Source: Pseudomonas baetica
GTDB lineage: Bacteria; Pseudomonadota; Gammaproteobacteria; Pseudomonadales; Pseudomonadaceae
Length of the DNA stretch: 64,000 nucleotides
Reading direction: 5' to 3'
Assembly (NCBI RefSeq): GCF_002813455.1
Contig: NZ_PHHE01000001.1
Location: 6,417,001 to 6,481,000 of the forward strand
In this document: positions 28,674 to 37,334 of the stretch, one piece after another
Numbering within the stretch: position 1 is the stretch's first letter
How the letters are laid out: every line of letters begins with the position of its first letter
Translations under genes and position numbers: made by a program
Notes under the pieces: generated by a model
Seen by the model: the letters and a program-made list of their open reading frames with translations, nothing else
What the model was told of the DNA's origin: nothing
The model's database searches: none

Positions 28674-29954
28674 ATGAATGATCAGGCCAAAAGCGTTGAT
28701 CAACGCTTTGATGCAGCAGCACCCGCTGAACTTTCGAGCTGGAATCGCCAGGACACCACCTGGATGTTGGGACTGTTTGGGACGGCCATCGGCGCCGGCA
28801 CCCTGTTTTTGCCGATCAACGCAGGGCTGGGTGGCTTCTGGCCGCTGGTGATCCTGACGTTGCTGGCATACCCGATGACGTTCTACGCACACCGCGGCCT
28901 GACCCGCTTCGTGCTTTCCGGTCGCGAAGGCGCCGACATCACTGACGTGGTCGAGGAGCATTTCGGCATCAAGGCCGGTGCGCTGATCACGCTGCTGTAC
29001 TTCTTCGCCATCTTCCCGATCCTGCTGATCTATAGCGTCGGCCTGACCAACACGGTCGCCAGTTTCCTCGAGCATCAACTGCACATCACACCGCCACCGC
29101 GGGTGATTCTGTCGTTCGTGCTGATTCTGGGGCTGCTGGCGGTGGTACGTTGCGGCGAGCAGGCGATCGTCAAGGCAATGAGCCTGATGGTCTATCCGTT
29201 CATCGTCGCGCTGCTGTTCCTCGCGGTGTACCTGATTCCTCACTGGAACGGCGGCATCCTCGCCACCGCTTCGCAAATTCCCGCGCCGTCGGCGTTGCTG
29301 CACACGCTGTGGCTGGCGATTCCGGTGATGGTGTTCTCGTTCAACCACTCGCCGATCATTTCGGCGTTCGCAGTGGATCAGAAGCGCCGTTATGGCGCGA
29401 ACGCCGACCAGCGTAGTTCGCAGATTCTGTGCCGCGCCCACCTGCTGATGGTGGTGATGGTGCTGTTCTTCGTGTTCAGTTGCGTCCTGACCCTGTCGCC
29501 GGAACAACTGGCCGAAGCCAAGGCGCAGAACCTGTCGATCCTGTCGTACCTGGCCAACCACTTCAGCAACCCGACCATCGAGTTCGCGGCGCCGCTGATT
29601 GCATTTGTGGCGATCTCCAAGTCGTTCCTCGGTCACTACATCGGTGCCAGCGAAGGTCTCAAAGGCCTGATCGTCAAGAGCGGCAAGCGTCCGGGCGCCA
29701 AGGCGCTGGATCGCATCGTGGCGGCGTTCATGCTGGTGATCTGCTGGATCGTGGCGACCCTGAACCCAAGCATTCTGGGCATGATCGAGACCATCGGTGG
29801 CCCGGTGATCGCGGCCATCCTGTTCCTGATGCCGATGTACGCCATCCGTAAAGTACCGGCGATGGCCCGTTATCGTGGTCAGGCGTCGAACGTGTTTGTC
29901 ACCGCCGTGGGTCTGGTGGCGATTTCGGCGCTGATCTATTCGCTGACGGCGTAA
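28674..29954 (+). CDS. HAAAP-family amino acid permease (serine/threonine type)
   Basis: Inner-membrane transporter of 426 residues with about 11 helices of the hydroxy/aromatic amino acid permease family (SdaC/TdcC relatives). The opening WMLGLFGTAIGAGTLFLPINAG is the characteristic first helix with its glycine-rich break; SFNHSPIISAF in the middle and KSFLGHYIGASEG are also typical. Probably proton-coupled import of serine or threonine. Start at 28674 has GGAG about 10 bases upstream; the frame is open back to 28554 without support. Confidence 0.87.
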   Translation: MNDQAKSVDQRFDAAAPAELSSWNRQDTTWMLGLFGTAIGAGTLFLPINAGLGGFWPLVILTLLAYPMTFYAHRGLTRFVLSGREGADITDVVEEHFGIKAGALITLLYFFAIFPILLIYSVGLTNTVASFLEHQLHITPPPRVILSFVLILGLLAVVRCGEQAIVKAMSLMVYPFIVALLFLAVYLIPHWNGGILATASQIPAPSALLHTLWLAIPVMVFSFNHSPIISAFAVDQKRRYGANADQRSSQILCRAHLLMVVMVLFFVFSCVLTLSPEQLAEAKAQNLSILSYLANHFSNPTIEFAAPLIAFVAISKSFLGHYIGASEGLKGLIVKSGKRPGAKALDRIVAAFMLVICWIVATLNPSILGMIETIGGPVIAAILFLMPMYAIRKVPAMARYRGQASNVFVTAVGLVAISALIYSLTA

Positions 29955-29964
29955 CGGCAAGATC

Positions 29965-30004
29965 AAAAAAAGCCGCTGCACATGATGTGTGCAGCGGCTT
30001 TTTT
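29965..30004 (+). terminator. Intrinsic terminator after the permease
   Basis: An 11-bp perfect stem GCCGCTGCACA / TGTGCAGCGGC with a 5-base loop, followed by TTTTTT and preceded by AAAAAAA, 11 bases after the stop codon. Clear rho-independent terminator, possibly bidirectional. Confidence 0.92.
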
Positions 30005-30021
30005 GCCTGCATGGCGACGAT

Positions 30022-30190
30022 CCCTTGTAGGCGTGAGCCTGCTCGCGATAGCGGTGGCCCTTCAGAAGTGAAGTCACTGACACGCCGCCCTCGCTGGCAA
30101 GCCAGCTCCCACAGTGTTTTGTGTAATGCCCAGCATTGGCAAACACCCGTGCCCCCAGTGGGAGCTGGCTTGCCAGCGATGAGGCCGGAG
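30022..30190. repeat. REP cluster
   Basis: Three REP-like units: a degenerate gtaggcgtgagcctgctcgc at 30028, gctggcaagccagctcccac at 30094, and gtgggagctggcttgccagc at 30159, between the permease and acnB. Confidence 0.75.
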
Positions 30191-30213
30191 CAGGCATCAA
30201 CAATTCAACAGGC

Positions 30214-30255
30214 ATAAAAAAACGCCGCTCATCTCACGATGGGCGGCGTTTTTCA
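30214..30255 (-). terminator. Intrinsic terminator after acnB
   Basis: Stem AACGCCGCTCATC / GATGGGCGGCGTT (one G-T pair) with loop tcac, flanked by A and T runs, 14 bases past the acnB stop. It reads well on both strands. Confidence 0.9.
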
Positions 30256-30268
30256 TTGCGTTGTAGCG

Positions 30269-32878
30269 TTAGGCTTGAACGACCGGGATGTTGGCGTTCG
30301 CAGCAGCTTCACGGAACTCGGCAATCTGATCGAAGGACAGGTAGCGGTAGATATCGGCCGCCATGCTGTCGATCTTGCCAGCGTATTCCATGTACTCCTC
30401 GACGGTCGGCAGGCGACCCAGGATCGAAGCAACCGACGCCAGCTCAGCCGAAGCCAGGTAGACGTTCGCGCCATCGCCCAGACGGTTCGGGAAGTTACGG
30501 GTCGACGTCGAGACCACGGTGCTGTTCGGCTCAACGCGTGCCTGGTTACCCATGCACAGCGAGCAGCCTGGCATTTCCATGCGTGCGCCAGCCTTGCCGT
30601 AGATGCCGTAGTAGCCTTCTTCGGTCAGTTGGTGAGCGTCCATTTTGGTCGGCGGCGACAGCCACAGACGGGTTGGCAGCTGACCCTTGACCTGATCCAG
30701 CAGCTTACCGGCAGCGCGGAAGTGACCGATGTTGGTCATGCACGAACCGATGAACACTTCGTCGATCTTCTCGCCAGCAACGCTGGACAGCAGACGGGCG
30801 TCGTCCGGGTCGTTCGGCGCGCACAGTACAGGCTCGCTGATGTCGGCCAGATCGATTTCGATGACTTCGGCGTATTCGGCGTCGGCATCGGCTTCCATCA
30901 GTTCCGGGTTGGCAACCCAGGCTTCCATCGCTTGAGCACGACGTTCCAGGGTACGTGCATCGCCGTAGCCTTCGCCGATCATCCAGCGCAGCAGGGTGAT
31001 GTTGGAGTTCAGGTACTCGGTGATCGACTCTTTCGACAGCTTGATGGTGCAACCGGCAGCCGAACGTTCTGCGGAGGCGTCGGACAGTTCGAACGCCTGT
31101 TCCAGGGTCAGACCTTCCAGGCCTTCGATTTCCAGGATGCGGCCGGAGAAGGCGTTTTTCTTGCCTTTCTTCTCGACGGTCAGCAGACCGTTCTGGATGG
31201 CGAAGTAAGGAATGGCATGAACCAGGTCACGCAGGGTGATGCCAGGTTTCATCTTGCCTTTGAAGCGCACCAGGATCGATTCCGGCATGTCCAGCGGCAT
31301 GACGCCGGTGGCAGCGGCGAACGCAACCAGACCGGAACCGGCCGGGAACGAGATGCCCATCGGGAAACGGGTGTGCGAGTCACCACCGGTACCGACGGTG
31401 TCTGGCAGCAGCATGCGGTTCAGCCACGAGTGGATGATGCCGTCGCCCGGACGCAGGGAAACGCCGCCGCGGGTCATGATGAAGTCAGGCAGGGTGTGGT
31501 GGGTGGTTACGTCGATCGGCTTCGGATACGCCGCGGTGTGGCAGAAGGACTGCATCACCAGGTCAGCCGAGAAGCCCAGGCACGCCAGGTCTTTCAGTTC
31601 GTCACGGGTCATTGGACCGGTGGTGTCCTGAGAACCTACGGTGGTCATCTTCGGTTCGCAATAGGTGCCAGGACGAATGCCTTTGCCTTCTGCCAGACCA
31701 CAAGCCTTGCCGACCATTTTCTGCGCCAGGGTGTAACCCTTGGTGCTTTCGATCGGTGCATCAGGCTTCTTGAACAGGTCGAACGCAGGCAGACCCAGTT
31801 CGGCGCGAGCCTTCTCGGTCAGGCCACGGCCGATGATCAGCGGGATACGACCGCCAGCACGAACTTCGTCCAGCAGCACCGGGGTCTTCATTTCGAAGGT
31901 GGTCAGGACTTCGTCAGTGCCGTGTTTGCAGACTTTGCCAGCATGTGGGTACAGGTCGATCACGTCGCCCATGTTCATGTTGGTAACGTCGAACTCGATT
32001 GGCAGTGCGCCGGCATCTTCCATGGTGTTGTAGAAGATCGGAGCGATTTTGCTGCCGAAGCAGAAACCGCCAGCGCGCTTGTTCGGCACGTAAGGGATGT
32101 CGTCGCCGAAGAACCACAGTACCGAGTTGGTAGCGGATTTACGCGAGGAGCCGGTACCGACCACGTCACCGACGTAGGCGATCGGGAAGCCTTGACCGCG
32201 CATTTCTTCGATCTGCTTCATCGGGCCGGTCTTGCCTTGCTCGTCCGGAACGATGCCGTCGCGGGCCATTTTCAGCATGGCCAGGGCGTGCAGCGGGATG
32301 TCAGGACGCGACCAGGCGTCTGGCGCCGGGGACAGGTCGTCGGTGTTGGTTTCGCCGGTGACCTTGAACACGCGCAGGCTGATCTTGTCGGCCAGCACCG
32401 GGCGCTTCTTGAACCACTCGCCGTCAGCCCAGGATTGCAGCACGGCCTTGGCGTGAGCGTTGCCGTTCTTGGCTTTTTCAGCCACGTCGTGGAAGGCATC
32501 GAACATCAGCAGGGTGTGCTTGAGTTCTTCGGCAGCCACTGGCGCCAGCTCGGCGTTGTCCAGCAGTTCAACCAGGGTCACGATGTTGTAGCCGCCCTGC
32601 ATGGTGCCGAGCAGTTCTACAGCGCGCTTCTTGTCCAGCAGAGGGGAGGAGACTTCGCCTTTGGCCAGAGCCGACAGGAAACCGGCTTTGACGTAAGCGG
32701 CTTCGTCCACTCCAGGTGGTACGCGATTGGTGATCAGGTCAACGAGGAAAGCTTCTTCGCCAGCCGGAGGATTCTTCAGCAGCTCGACCAGGCCTGCAGT
32801 TTGTTCGGCGTTAAGCGGCTGGGGAACGATACCCAGGGCTGCACGCTCTTCGATATGTTTGCGGTAGGCTTCAAGCAC
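30269..32878 (-). CDS. acnB: Aconitate hydratase B
   Basis: 4Fe-4S enzyme of the TCA cycle converting citrate to isocitrate, and usually also the 2-methylcitrate isomer. The GTG at 32878 gives 869 residues starting [16 protein letters not shown], the standard AcnB start and length; an ATG 15 bases upstream is less likely. The N-terminal HEAT-like domain is followed by the swivel domain ([17 protein letters not shown]), [14 protein letters not shown], and the cluster cysteines in [12 protein letters not shown] and [12 protein letters not shown]. Transcribed alone and followed by a strong terminator. Confidence 0.97.
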   Translation of the reverse strand: MLEAYRKHIEERAALGIVPQPLNAEQTAGLVELLKNPPAGEEAFLVDLITNRVPPGVDEAAYVKAGFLSALAKGEVSSPLLDKKRAVELLGTMQGGYNIVTLVELLDNAELAPVAAEELKHTLLMFDAFHDVAEKAKNGNAHAKAVLQSWADGEWFKKRPVLADKISLRVFKVTGETNTDDLSPAPDAWSRPDIPLHALAMLKMARDGIVPDEQGKTGPMKQIEEMRGQGFPIAYVGDVVGTGSSRKSATNSVLWFFGDDIPYVPNKRAGGFCFGSKIAPIFYNTMEDAGALPIEFDVTNMNMGDVIDLYPHAGKVCKHGTDEVLTTFEMKTPVLLDEVRAGGRIPLIIGRGLTEKARAELGLPAFDLFKKPDAPIESTKGYTLAQKMVGKACGLAEGKGIRPGTYCEPKMTTVGSQDTTGPMTRDELKDLACLGFSADLVMQSFCHTAAYPKPIDVTTHHTLPDFIMTRGGVSLRPGDGIIHSWLNRMLLPDTVGTGGDSHTRFPMGISFPAGSGLVAFAAATGVMPLDMPESILVRFKGKMKPGITLRDLVHAIPYFAIQNGLLTVEKKGKKNAFSGRILEIEGLEGLTLEQAFELSDASAERSAAGCTIKLSKESITEYLNSNITLLRWMIGEGYGDARTLERRAQAMEAWVANPELMEADADAEYAEVIEIDLADISEPVLCAPNDPDDARLLSSVAGEKIDEVFIGSCMTNIGHFRAAGKLLDQVKGQLPTRLWLSPPTKMDAHQLTEEGYYGIYGKAGARMEMPGCSLCMGNQARVEPNSTVVSTSTRNFPNRLGDGANVYLASAELASVASILGRLPTVEEYMEYAGKIDSMAADIYRYLSFDQIAEFREAAANANIPVVQA

Positions 32879-33345
32879 AGTTATTACCCTCATCAGTGGT
32901 CCCAAATGGGTGTCCGGGACGCTCATCCCGAAATTGCCGTACTCATGCACCTCACGACGTTGTGGGTCGTCTGGCCAGAATTACCGGCAATTCCTTACAG
33001 AAGCTGCTTTCAAAGTTTTACGCCTGCAGAACGGGGAGCTGATGAGGGTTGGCGTTGGGCTTTTCCCCGCTGGAAAAACCCTTCGCCAACACCGCTCTGA
33101 AGGAACGACTGTGCTCGTGACGCTTTGAAAACAGCTTCTAACGGACATTGGCGCCTTAAAAGGCTGGCTGATTCTACGGCAAAAAAAATTTAAAGGTAAG
33201 TCGGACTCTATTGGACTTTGGTGGCGTTGTGCGCGGGCGGGTCAAACCGCGATCCAGCGCTTGTCCCTGACGTTTGAGGGGTGATCAATGCCCGACAAAG
33301 GGCTAACATGCCGGCCTGTTCCGCGTTTCAGTGTTTTGCCAATTT
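32879..33345. other. Divergent intergenic region acnB / DUF1289
   Basis: 467 bases upstream of two divergent genes. It must carry both promoters; I see AT-rich stretches around 33175-33200 but no convincing palindrome, RNA gene or small coding frame with a ribosome site. Confidence 0.4.
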
Positions 33346-33816
33346 ATGCCCAATCAGACCATCAAGACCCCCTGCGTCGGCCTCTGCTCCACTGTTTACG
33401 GAGATCTGGTGTGCCGCGGCTGCAAGCGTTTCCACCATGAAGTGATCAACTGGAATGGTTACGGCGAGGAAGAGAAACGCGCGGTGTGGTTGCGGCTGGA
33501 ACAATTGCTGTCACAAGTGATGGCGGGCAAGGTCGAGATCTTCGATTCGGCGCGTCTGCGCCAGCAACTGGAACAGCGCAAGATCCGCTTCGTACCGCAT
33601 CAGTCGGAATATTGCTGGGCCTATCAGCTGATTGCGCGCGGGGCGCGGGTGATCATTAATCTGGAAGCCTACGGGATGGTGTTGCTGCCGGAGTTCCGCG
33701 ACTGGAACCTGCCGGAGTTACGCGATGCCATTGATCGGGAATTCTTCCTGCTGTCGGAAGCGCATTACCAGCGCTACATCGCCCCCGGATTCCTCAAAGA
33801 CGCCTTCGGCGCCTAG
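33346..33816 (+). CDS. DUF1289 domain protein
   Basis: 156-residue protein with an N-terminal DUF1289 cysteine cluster, TPCVGLCSTVYGDLVCRGCKRF (residues about 8-29), probably binding a metal or an iron-sulphur cluster, followed by HHEVINWNGYGEEEKRAVW, typical of the family. The C-terminal half is additional. It faces away from acnB. Function unknown. ATG at 33346 selected because the cysteine motif begins shortly after it. Confidence 0.85.
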   Translation: MPNQTIKTPCVGLCSTVYGDLVCRGCKRFHHEVINWNGYGEEEKRAVWLRLEQLLSQVMAGKVEIFDSARLRQQLEQRKIRFVPHQSEYCWAYQLIARGARVIINLEAYGMVLLPEFRDWNLPELRDAIDREFFLLSEAHYQRYIAPGFLKDAFGA

Positions 33817-33821
33817 AAGCT

Positions 33822-33905
33822 TCGCGAGCAGGCTCGCTCCCACAGGGAAATGCATTCCTGCAGGAGACCGCATTTCAGATGTGGGAGCGAGCCTGCTCGC
33901 GAAGA
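33822..33905. repeat. Inverted REP pair
   Basis: gcgagcaggctcgctcccac and the inverted gtgggagcgagcctgctcgc are separated by about 35 bases between convergent genes. Confidence 0.85.
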
Positions 33906-33928
33906 CGCCGGTTCAGGCGCCGCAATCC

Positions 33929-34792
33929 TTAATGCTTCACCGCCAGCTCGACCAAATGATCCTCCACCTCCTGCGGTTTGAGCACCAGTACATCGCTTTC
34001 CAGTGAGTCCAGCACGACTTCAGCGGTATTGCCGATCAACGCCCCTGACAATCCGGTCCGCGCCACGGTGCCAATCACGGTCACTGCCGCTTGCAGTTTG
34101 TGCGCCATGAACGGAATCAATACATCCGCCGGGCCTTCCTCGATGTGCAGATGCGCATCATCGACATCGAACTCGGCCTGAAACGCCCGACATTGCTCGC
34201 GATAACGCGCCTCAATGGTTTCACTGAGCTGCAGCGTCGGGTCGGCTGCCGAGAGCATGGGCGACGGATGCGCGCTGATCACATGCAAATGCCCCTTGGC
34301 CAGCCTGGCGATGTCGTAGCCGTGATCAATGATCGTGGTGTGCAAGTGCCGGTGTTCGCCATCGACATTGCCGACATCGACCGCTGCCAGAATCACTCGA
34401 TCTTTCCACGGCGCGCTGGTTTTCACCAACAGCACCGGGGTAGGGCAGTGGCGCAACAGTTTCCAGTCTGCCGGGGTCAGCAGGGCTTTTTTCAGCGTAC
34501 TGTCGGGGAAATGCTGCTTGATCACCAGCCCACAGCCTTCGGCCTGCTGCACATCGACGATGGTTTCGTGCAGGCTCTCGTTCCACGCCTGTTCGGTGGT
34601 CACGCTGTAACCGTCCGCCAGCAACGCGGTTTTGAGCACGCCGAGCATGCCGGCGTGGTCGTGCTTCTTGTCGCACACCAGCAGGTGCAGATGGGCCTGG
34701 GTCACGCCAGCGATCAACTTGGCGCGCTTGAGCGCCAGGCTTTCCGAATGTTCGGGTTCGATGACCACCAGAATGCTGCGAATGGCTTGCAT
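33929..34792 (-). CDS. Universal stress protein, tandem UspA domains (UspE-like)
   Basis: 287-residue cytoplasmic protein with two UspA domains. The first opens with QAIRSILVVIEPEHSESLALKRA; the second with DRVILAAVDVGNVDGEH and ends VTVIGTVARTGLSGALIGNTAE, the nucleotide-binding G-x2-G-x9-G(S/N) pattern. Such tandem proteins help survive stress and stationary phase. Start at 34792 begins the first domain directly. It is divergent from miaE. Confidence 0.9.
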   Translation of the reverse strand: MQAIRSILVVIEPEHSESLALKRAKLIAGVTQAHLHLLVCDKKHDHAGMLGVLKTALLADGYSVTTEQAWNESLHETIVDVQQAEGCGLVIKQHFPDSTLKKALLTPADWKLLRHCPTPVLLVKTSAPWKDRVILAAVDVGNVDGEHRHLHTTIIDHGYDIARLAKGHLHVISAHPSPMLSAADPTLQLSETIEARYREQCRAFQAEFDVDDAHLHIEEGPADVLIPFMAHKLQAAVTVIGTVARTGLSGALIGNTAEVVLDSLESDVLVLKPQEVEDHLVELAVKH

Positions 34793-34951
34793 GAGCGGAG
34801 TCTCCAGCGAAGAAAAGGCACGGCGTTGCACAACTATAGTTGCTGCTCGAACACCTGCGACTTGATGCATATCAACGCCTGCCGCTGGTGGTCTGCGGAC
34901 AGGCCGGTATAATCGGCGCCCTTCGCTCGAACACCTTTTACCGTGAGCCCC

Positions 34952-35062
34952 ATGATCCTTCCCGAAATCCACGAATTCCTTGGCTGCCGCACACCCGACG
35001 CTTGGGTACAGGCGGCACTGGCCGATCAGGAAACCCTGCTGATCGACCACAAGAACTGCGAG
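34952..35062 (+). pseudogene. miaE: miaE, 5' fragment interrupted by the mobile element
   Basis: The first 37 codons of the host tRNA-(ms2io6A)-hydroxylase gene (MILPEIHEFLGCRTPDAW to LLIDHKNCE) end exactly at the recombination core GCGAG. The remaining codons resume at 49717. In the present arrangement the frame continues into the element for 16 codons and stops at TGA 35111-35113, inside the beginning of the element's own complete miaE (ATG 35103). The native promoter and ribosome site therefore remain upstream of the replacement gene. Confidence 0.92.
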
Positions 35063-35087
35063 AAAAAGTCGGCAATACAACCACGAA
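35040..35087. other. Left attachment junction (attL) of the element
   Basis: Host side ends ..CACAAGAACT, core GCGAG at 35058-35062, element side begins AAAAAGTCG. The arm GCAATACAACCACGAA (35072-35087) is the mirror image (13 of 16 positions) of TTCGTAGTGGTAATGC on the element side of the right junction, so joining both restores a symmetric attP typical of large serine recombinases. Confidence 0.85.
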
Positions 35088-35102
35088 ATGTGAGGGACAC
35101 CT

Positions 35103-35702
35103 ATGCTTCCTGAAGTCCATGAATTCCTTGGGTGCCGAACCCCTGACGCATGGGTGGAAGCGGCTTTGGTTCAGCAAGACGTGATGCTCATTGATCACAA
35201 AAATTGTGAGTTCAAGGCCGCTAGCACTGCGCTGAGCATGATTGCTAAGTACGGTGCGTATCCGGATTTGGTGATCATGATGTCGCGGCTGGCCCGTGAG
35301 GAGCTTGTCCATCACGAACAGGTTTTACGGCTGATGAAAAAGCGGAAAGTTGAATGGCGTCCGCTGTCGGCTAGTCGTTATGCGTCCGGGTTACGATCTG
35401 TCGTTAGAAGCCATGAGCCGGTGAAACTCGTTGATACATTGGTGGTAGGTGCGATCATTGAAGCACGCAGCTGTGAGCGTTTTGAAGCGCTTGTGCCGCA
35501 TTTGGATGAGGAGCTGGGACGGTTCTATTACGGGTTGTTGAAAAGCGAATCTAGGCATTTTCAAGGCTATTTAAAGCTAGCTTACCAGTATGGGGATGCA
35601 GCAGACGTGGATCGGGTAATCGAAAAAGTCAGGGCGGTGGAGGCGGAATTGATTGATAGCTCTGACTGTGAGTTCAGATTTCATAGTGGAATTCCAGCCT
35701 AA
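35103..35702 (+). CDS. miaE: Element-borne complete tRNA-(ms2io6A)-hydroxylase MiaE
   Basis: Full-length di-iron monooxygenase of 199 residues that hydroxylates the isopentenyl group of ms2i6A at position 37 of tRNAs reading U-initial codons. Iron-ligand motifs are intact: NCEFKAASTALS, REELVHHEQV, IEARSCERFEAL and SESRHFQGYLKLA. It is clearly related to, but diverged from, the host protein (for example IAKYGAYPDLVI against IAKYHSHVDLIN). A GAGGGA ribosome site lies 6 bases upstream, and the start overlaps the stop of the host fragment, so it can be expressed from the host promoter by coupled translation. An intrinsic terminator follows. Confidence 0.95.
   Translation: MLPEVHEFLGCRTPDAWVEAALVQQDVMLIDHKNCEFKAASTALSMIAKYGAYPDLVIMMSRLAREELVHHEQVLRLMKKRKVEWRPLSASRYASGLRSVVRSHEPVKLVDTLVVGAIIEARSCERFEALVPHLDEELGRFYYGLLKSESRHFQGYLKLAYQYGDAADVDRVIEKVRAVEAELIDSSDCEFRFHSGIPA
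35192..35225. other. Diverged att-like site inside the replacement miaE
   Basis: This segment encodes the same residues (DHKNCEFKAAS) as the host attB, but the core reads GTGAG instead of GCGAG, with other synonymous changes around it. It may be a poor substrate for the recombinase, protecting the replacement gene from re-targeting. Inference. Confidence 0.5.
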
Positions 35703-35741
35703 ACCAGAAGTAGGCTGTAATTAAGCTCTCAATTGAGTTGA

Positions 35742-35773
35742 ACCCTACGGTCGTAAATGTAGGGTTTTTTTAA
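35742..35773 (+). terminator. Intrinsic terminator after the element's miaE
   Basis: Stem AACCCTAC / GTAGGGTT with a 10-base loop, followed by TTTTT, 39 bases past the stop codon. It isolates host-driven miaE transcription from the DRT3 genes. Confidence 0.9.
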
Positions 35774-36022
35774 TCTCGGAATACGGTATCTGGTTGAAAG
35801 TAAAAGAAAATTATTTTGAGTGTTGGGTGAGCGTGTATGTGCGCAAGGTGAATCACTCCAATAAGTACTGTAAAACGTGCCCTATATTTTTATCCGCTTC
35901 GTTAGCCTGCTACTGAACCGATTAGTGTCCTCTTCCTGTCGATGCATCCCCGTTAAAATTTTCCTTCCTGCGAAGCTGTGTGCCGTTCAATCGGTATGAT
36001 ATTGTTTTGATACTGACAGCTA

Positions 36023-36062
36023 GAGCGTCCGATACGCTCCGCGACTTGGCTTTAACCAAGGA
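36023..36062 (+). promoter_or_regulatory. Two hairpins in the drt3a leader
   Basis: GAGCGT/ACGCTC (36023-36039) and CTTGG/CCAAG (36045-36060). The second overlaps the AAGGA ribosome site of drt3a and could limit translation. The wider gap 35774-36068 is AT-rich and must hold the drt3a promoter; I see no other element in it. Confidence 0.4.
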
Positions 36063-36068
36063 CGGCAA

Positions 36069-37334
36069 ATGATAGAAATTCCCTATACTCAAAAGAACCT
36101 TCTACGTTGCGTTGGTTACAAAGATATATTGGCGGATAAAACATTGCTCGATGTGACGGCACGCTCCGCTGCTGTTAATGTGTCTTTGGAGAAGATAAAA
36201 AATAAAACTGCATTTCACGGTTCTCTCCGGCCCTTAATGATAGCTGGTAAAAAAGGTTATGTGTTCACTAACTTTTATTCGGAATTAATATCTCGGCTGG
36301 TCGCAAAAAATATAAAAACAAATTACAAGATAAAACAGTCTGATCGGCAAACTGTTATTGCGAATGCGGTATCGTTGTTGAAGGAGGGTGGAGCATACGA
36401 CGTATATCGATTTGATATCAAAAGCTTCTACGAGAGCGTAGATAGAAACTTGCTATGGCAAAAGCTTATTGGTGAGGCAAAATGTTCATGGCAGACGCTG
36501 CGACTGATTAGCGAGTTGTTCGAGCATTTTAAAGCTTGGGATATTGAAGGCTTGCCGCGTGGTTTAGGTATTAGTTCGGCTTTGTCTGAGTTGGCTCTGA
36601 GCGAATTTGATGAAAAGATAAGGCATATGCCTGAGGTTTTTTATTATGGCCGATTTGTTGATGATGTGTTAATTATTACTTCCGCAGCTGTTGCTCGTGC
36701 GGACTTTGAGGCTGAACTATCCGGTTACTTGTTTGAAGGTTTAGAGTTTCACGATGGTGGCAAAAGAAATCACTTGGCAATCCCTAGGTCAAAGGATGAG
36801 CCTAGTCGTGAAGAGTACTACTCTTTCGATTTTTTGGGGTACGAGTTCAAAGTATTCAATCGTAATGAGTCAGGTTCGAAGTGTAAGTTTAAGAGGCGTC
36901 GGTTGAAAATTGATTTATCTCCGGCTAAAGTCGAGAAGGTCAAAGTTAGATTGATAAGTTCTTTCTGTGCTTATATGGGGAGTGCGAAAAGTCCTTCTGA
37001 TTACCTTGTTCTTAAAAATCGAATTATGGCTTTGGCCGGTAATTATTATATTACGGATCCGATATCAGGGATTAATATAAAAACTGGGATTTATTACAAT
37101 TATGTTCATAAGAACTTTATTCATGGCTGTGCTTTGCATAAGCTGGATGGGTTACTTCATGGATTGTTGTTTTCTAAAAGTCACCCGTTGTCTTGTAGAA
37201 TAATTTCCAATTTGACGCTCCAGCAGCGTAGGCAATTAGCCGGGTATAGTTTTGTGTCAGGGTTTACGGATGCTCGATTTCATTCGTTCAGCTATAAAAT
37301 GCTGAAGACGATTAAGAAAGGATGGCGAAAGTGA
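36069..37334 (+). CDS. drt3a: Antiphage reverse transcriptase Drt3a (UG3 type)
   Basis: Reverse transcriptase of 421 residues from defence-associated RT system type 3. The polymerase core is intact: motif A YRFDIKSFYESVD with Asp116, the group-typical LPRGLGISSALSELALSEFDE, and motif C YGRFVDDVLII with the catalytic aspartates at 198-199 (FVDD rather than YxDD), then FDFLGYEFKV. No maturase, integrase or nuclease domain is present. AAGGA lies 6 bases before the start. It overlaps drt3b by 13 bases. In DRT3 this protein works with Drt3b and a noncoding RNA to block phage; I recall reports that it makes dinucleotide-repeat DNA. Base composition is AT-rich, unlike the host. Confidence 0.9.
   Translation: MIEIPYTQKNLLRCVGYKDILADKTLLDVTARSAAVNVSLEKIKNKTAFHGSLRPLMIAGKKGYVFTNFYSELISRLVAKNIKTNYKIKQSDRQTVIANAVSLLKEGGAYDVYRFDIKSFYESVDRNLLWQKLIGEAKCSWQTLRLISELFEHFKAWDIEGLPRGLGISSALSELALSEFDEKIRHMPEVFYYGRFVDDVLIITSAAVARADFEAELSGYLFEGLEFHDGGKRNHLAIPRSKDEPSREEYYSFDFLGYEFKVFNRNESGSKCKFKRRRLKIDLSPAKVEKVKVRLISSFCAYMGSAKSPSDYLVLKNRIMALAGNYYITDPISGINIKTGIYYNYVHKNFIHGCALHKLDGLLHGLLFSKSHPLSCRIISNLTLQQRRQLAGYSFVSGFTDARFHSFSYKMLKTIKKGWRK

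Noticed and set aside
30239..33100. 953-codon plus-strand frame opposite acnB
   Set aside because: Shadow of the aconitase gene. Composition is His/Gln/Arg-rich nonsense with no domain.
35774..36068. DRT3 noncoding RNA upstream of drt3a
   Set aside because: Only two short hairpins next to the ribosome site and no ACACAC were seen; the downstream gap is a better candidate, though this is not excluded.
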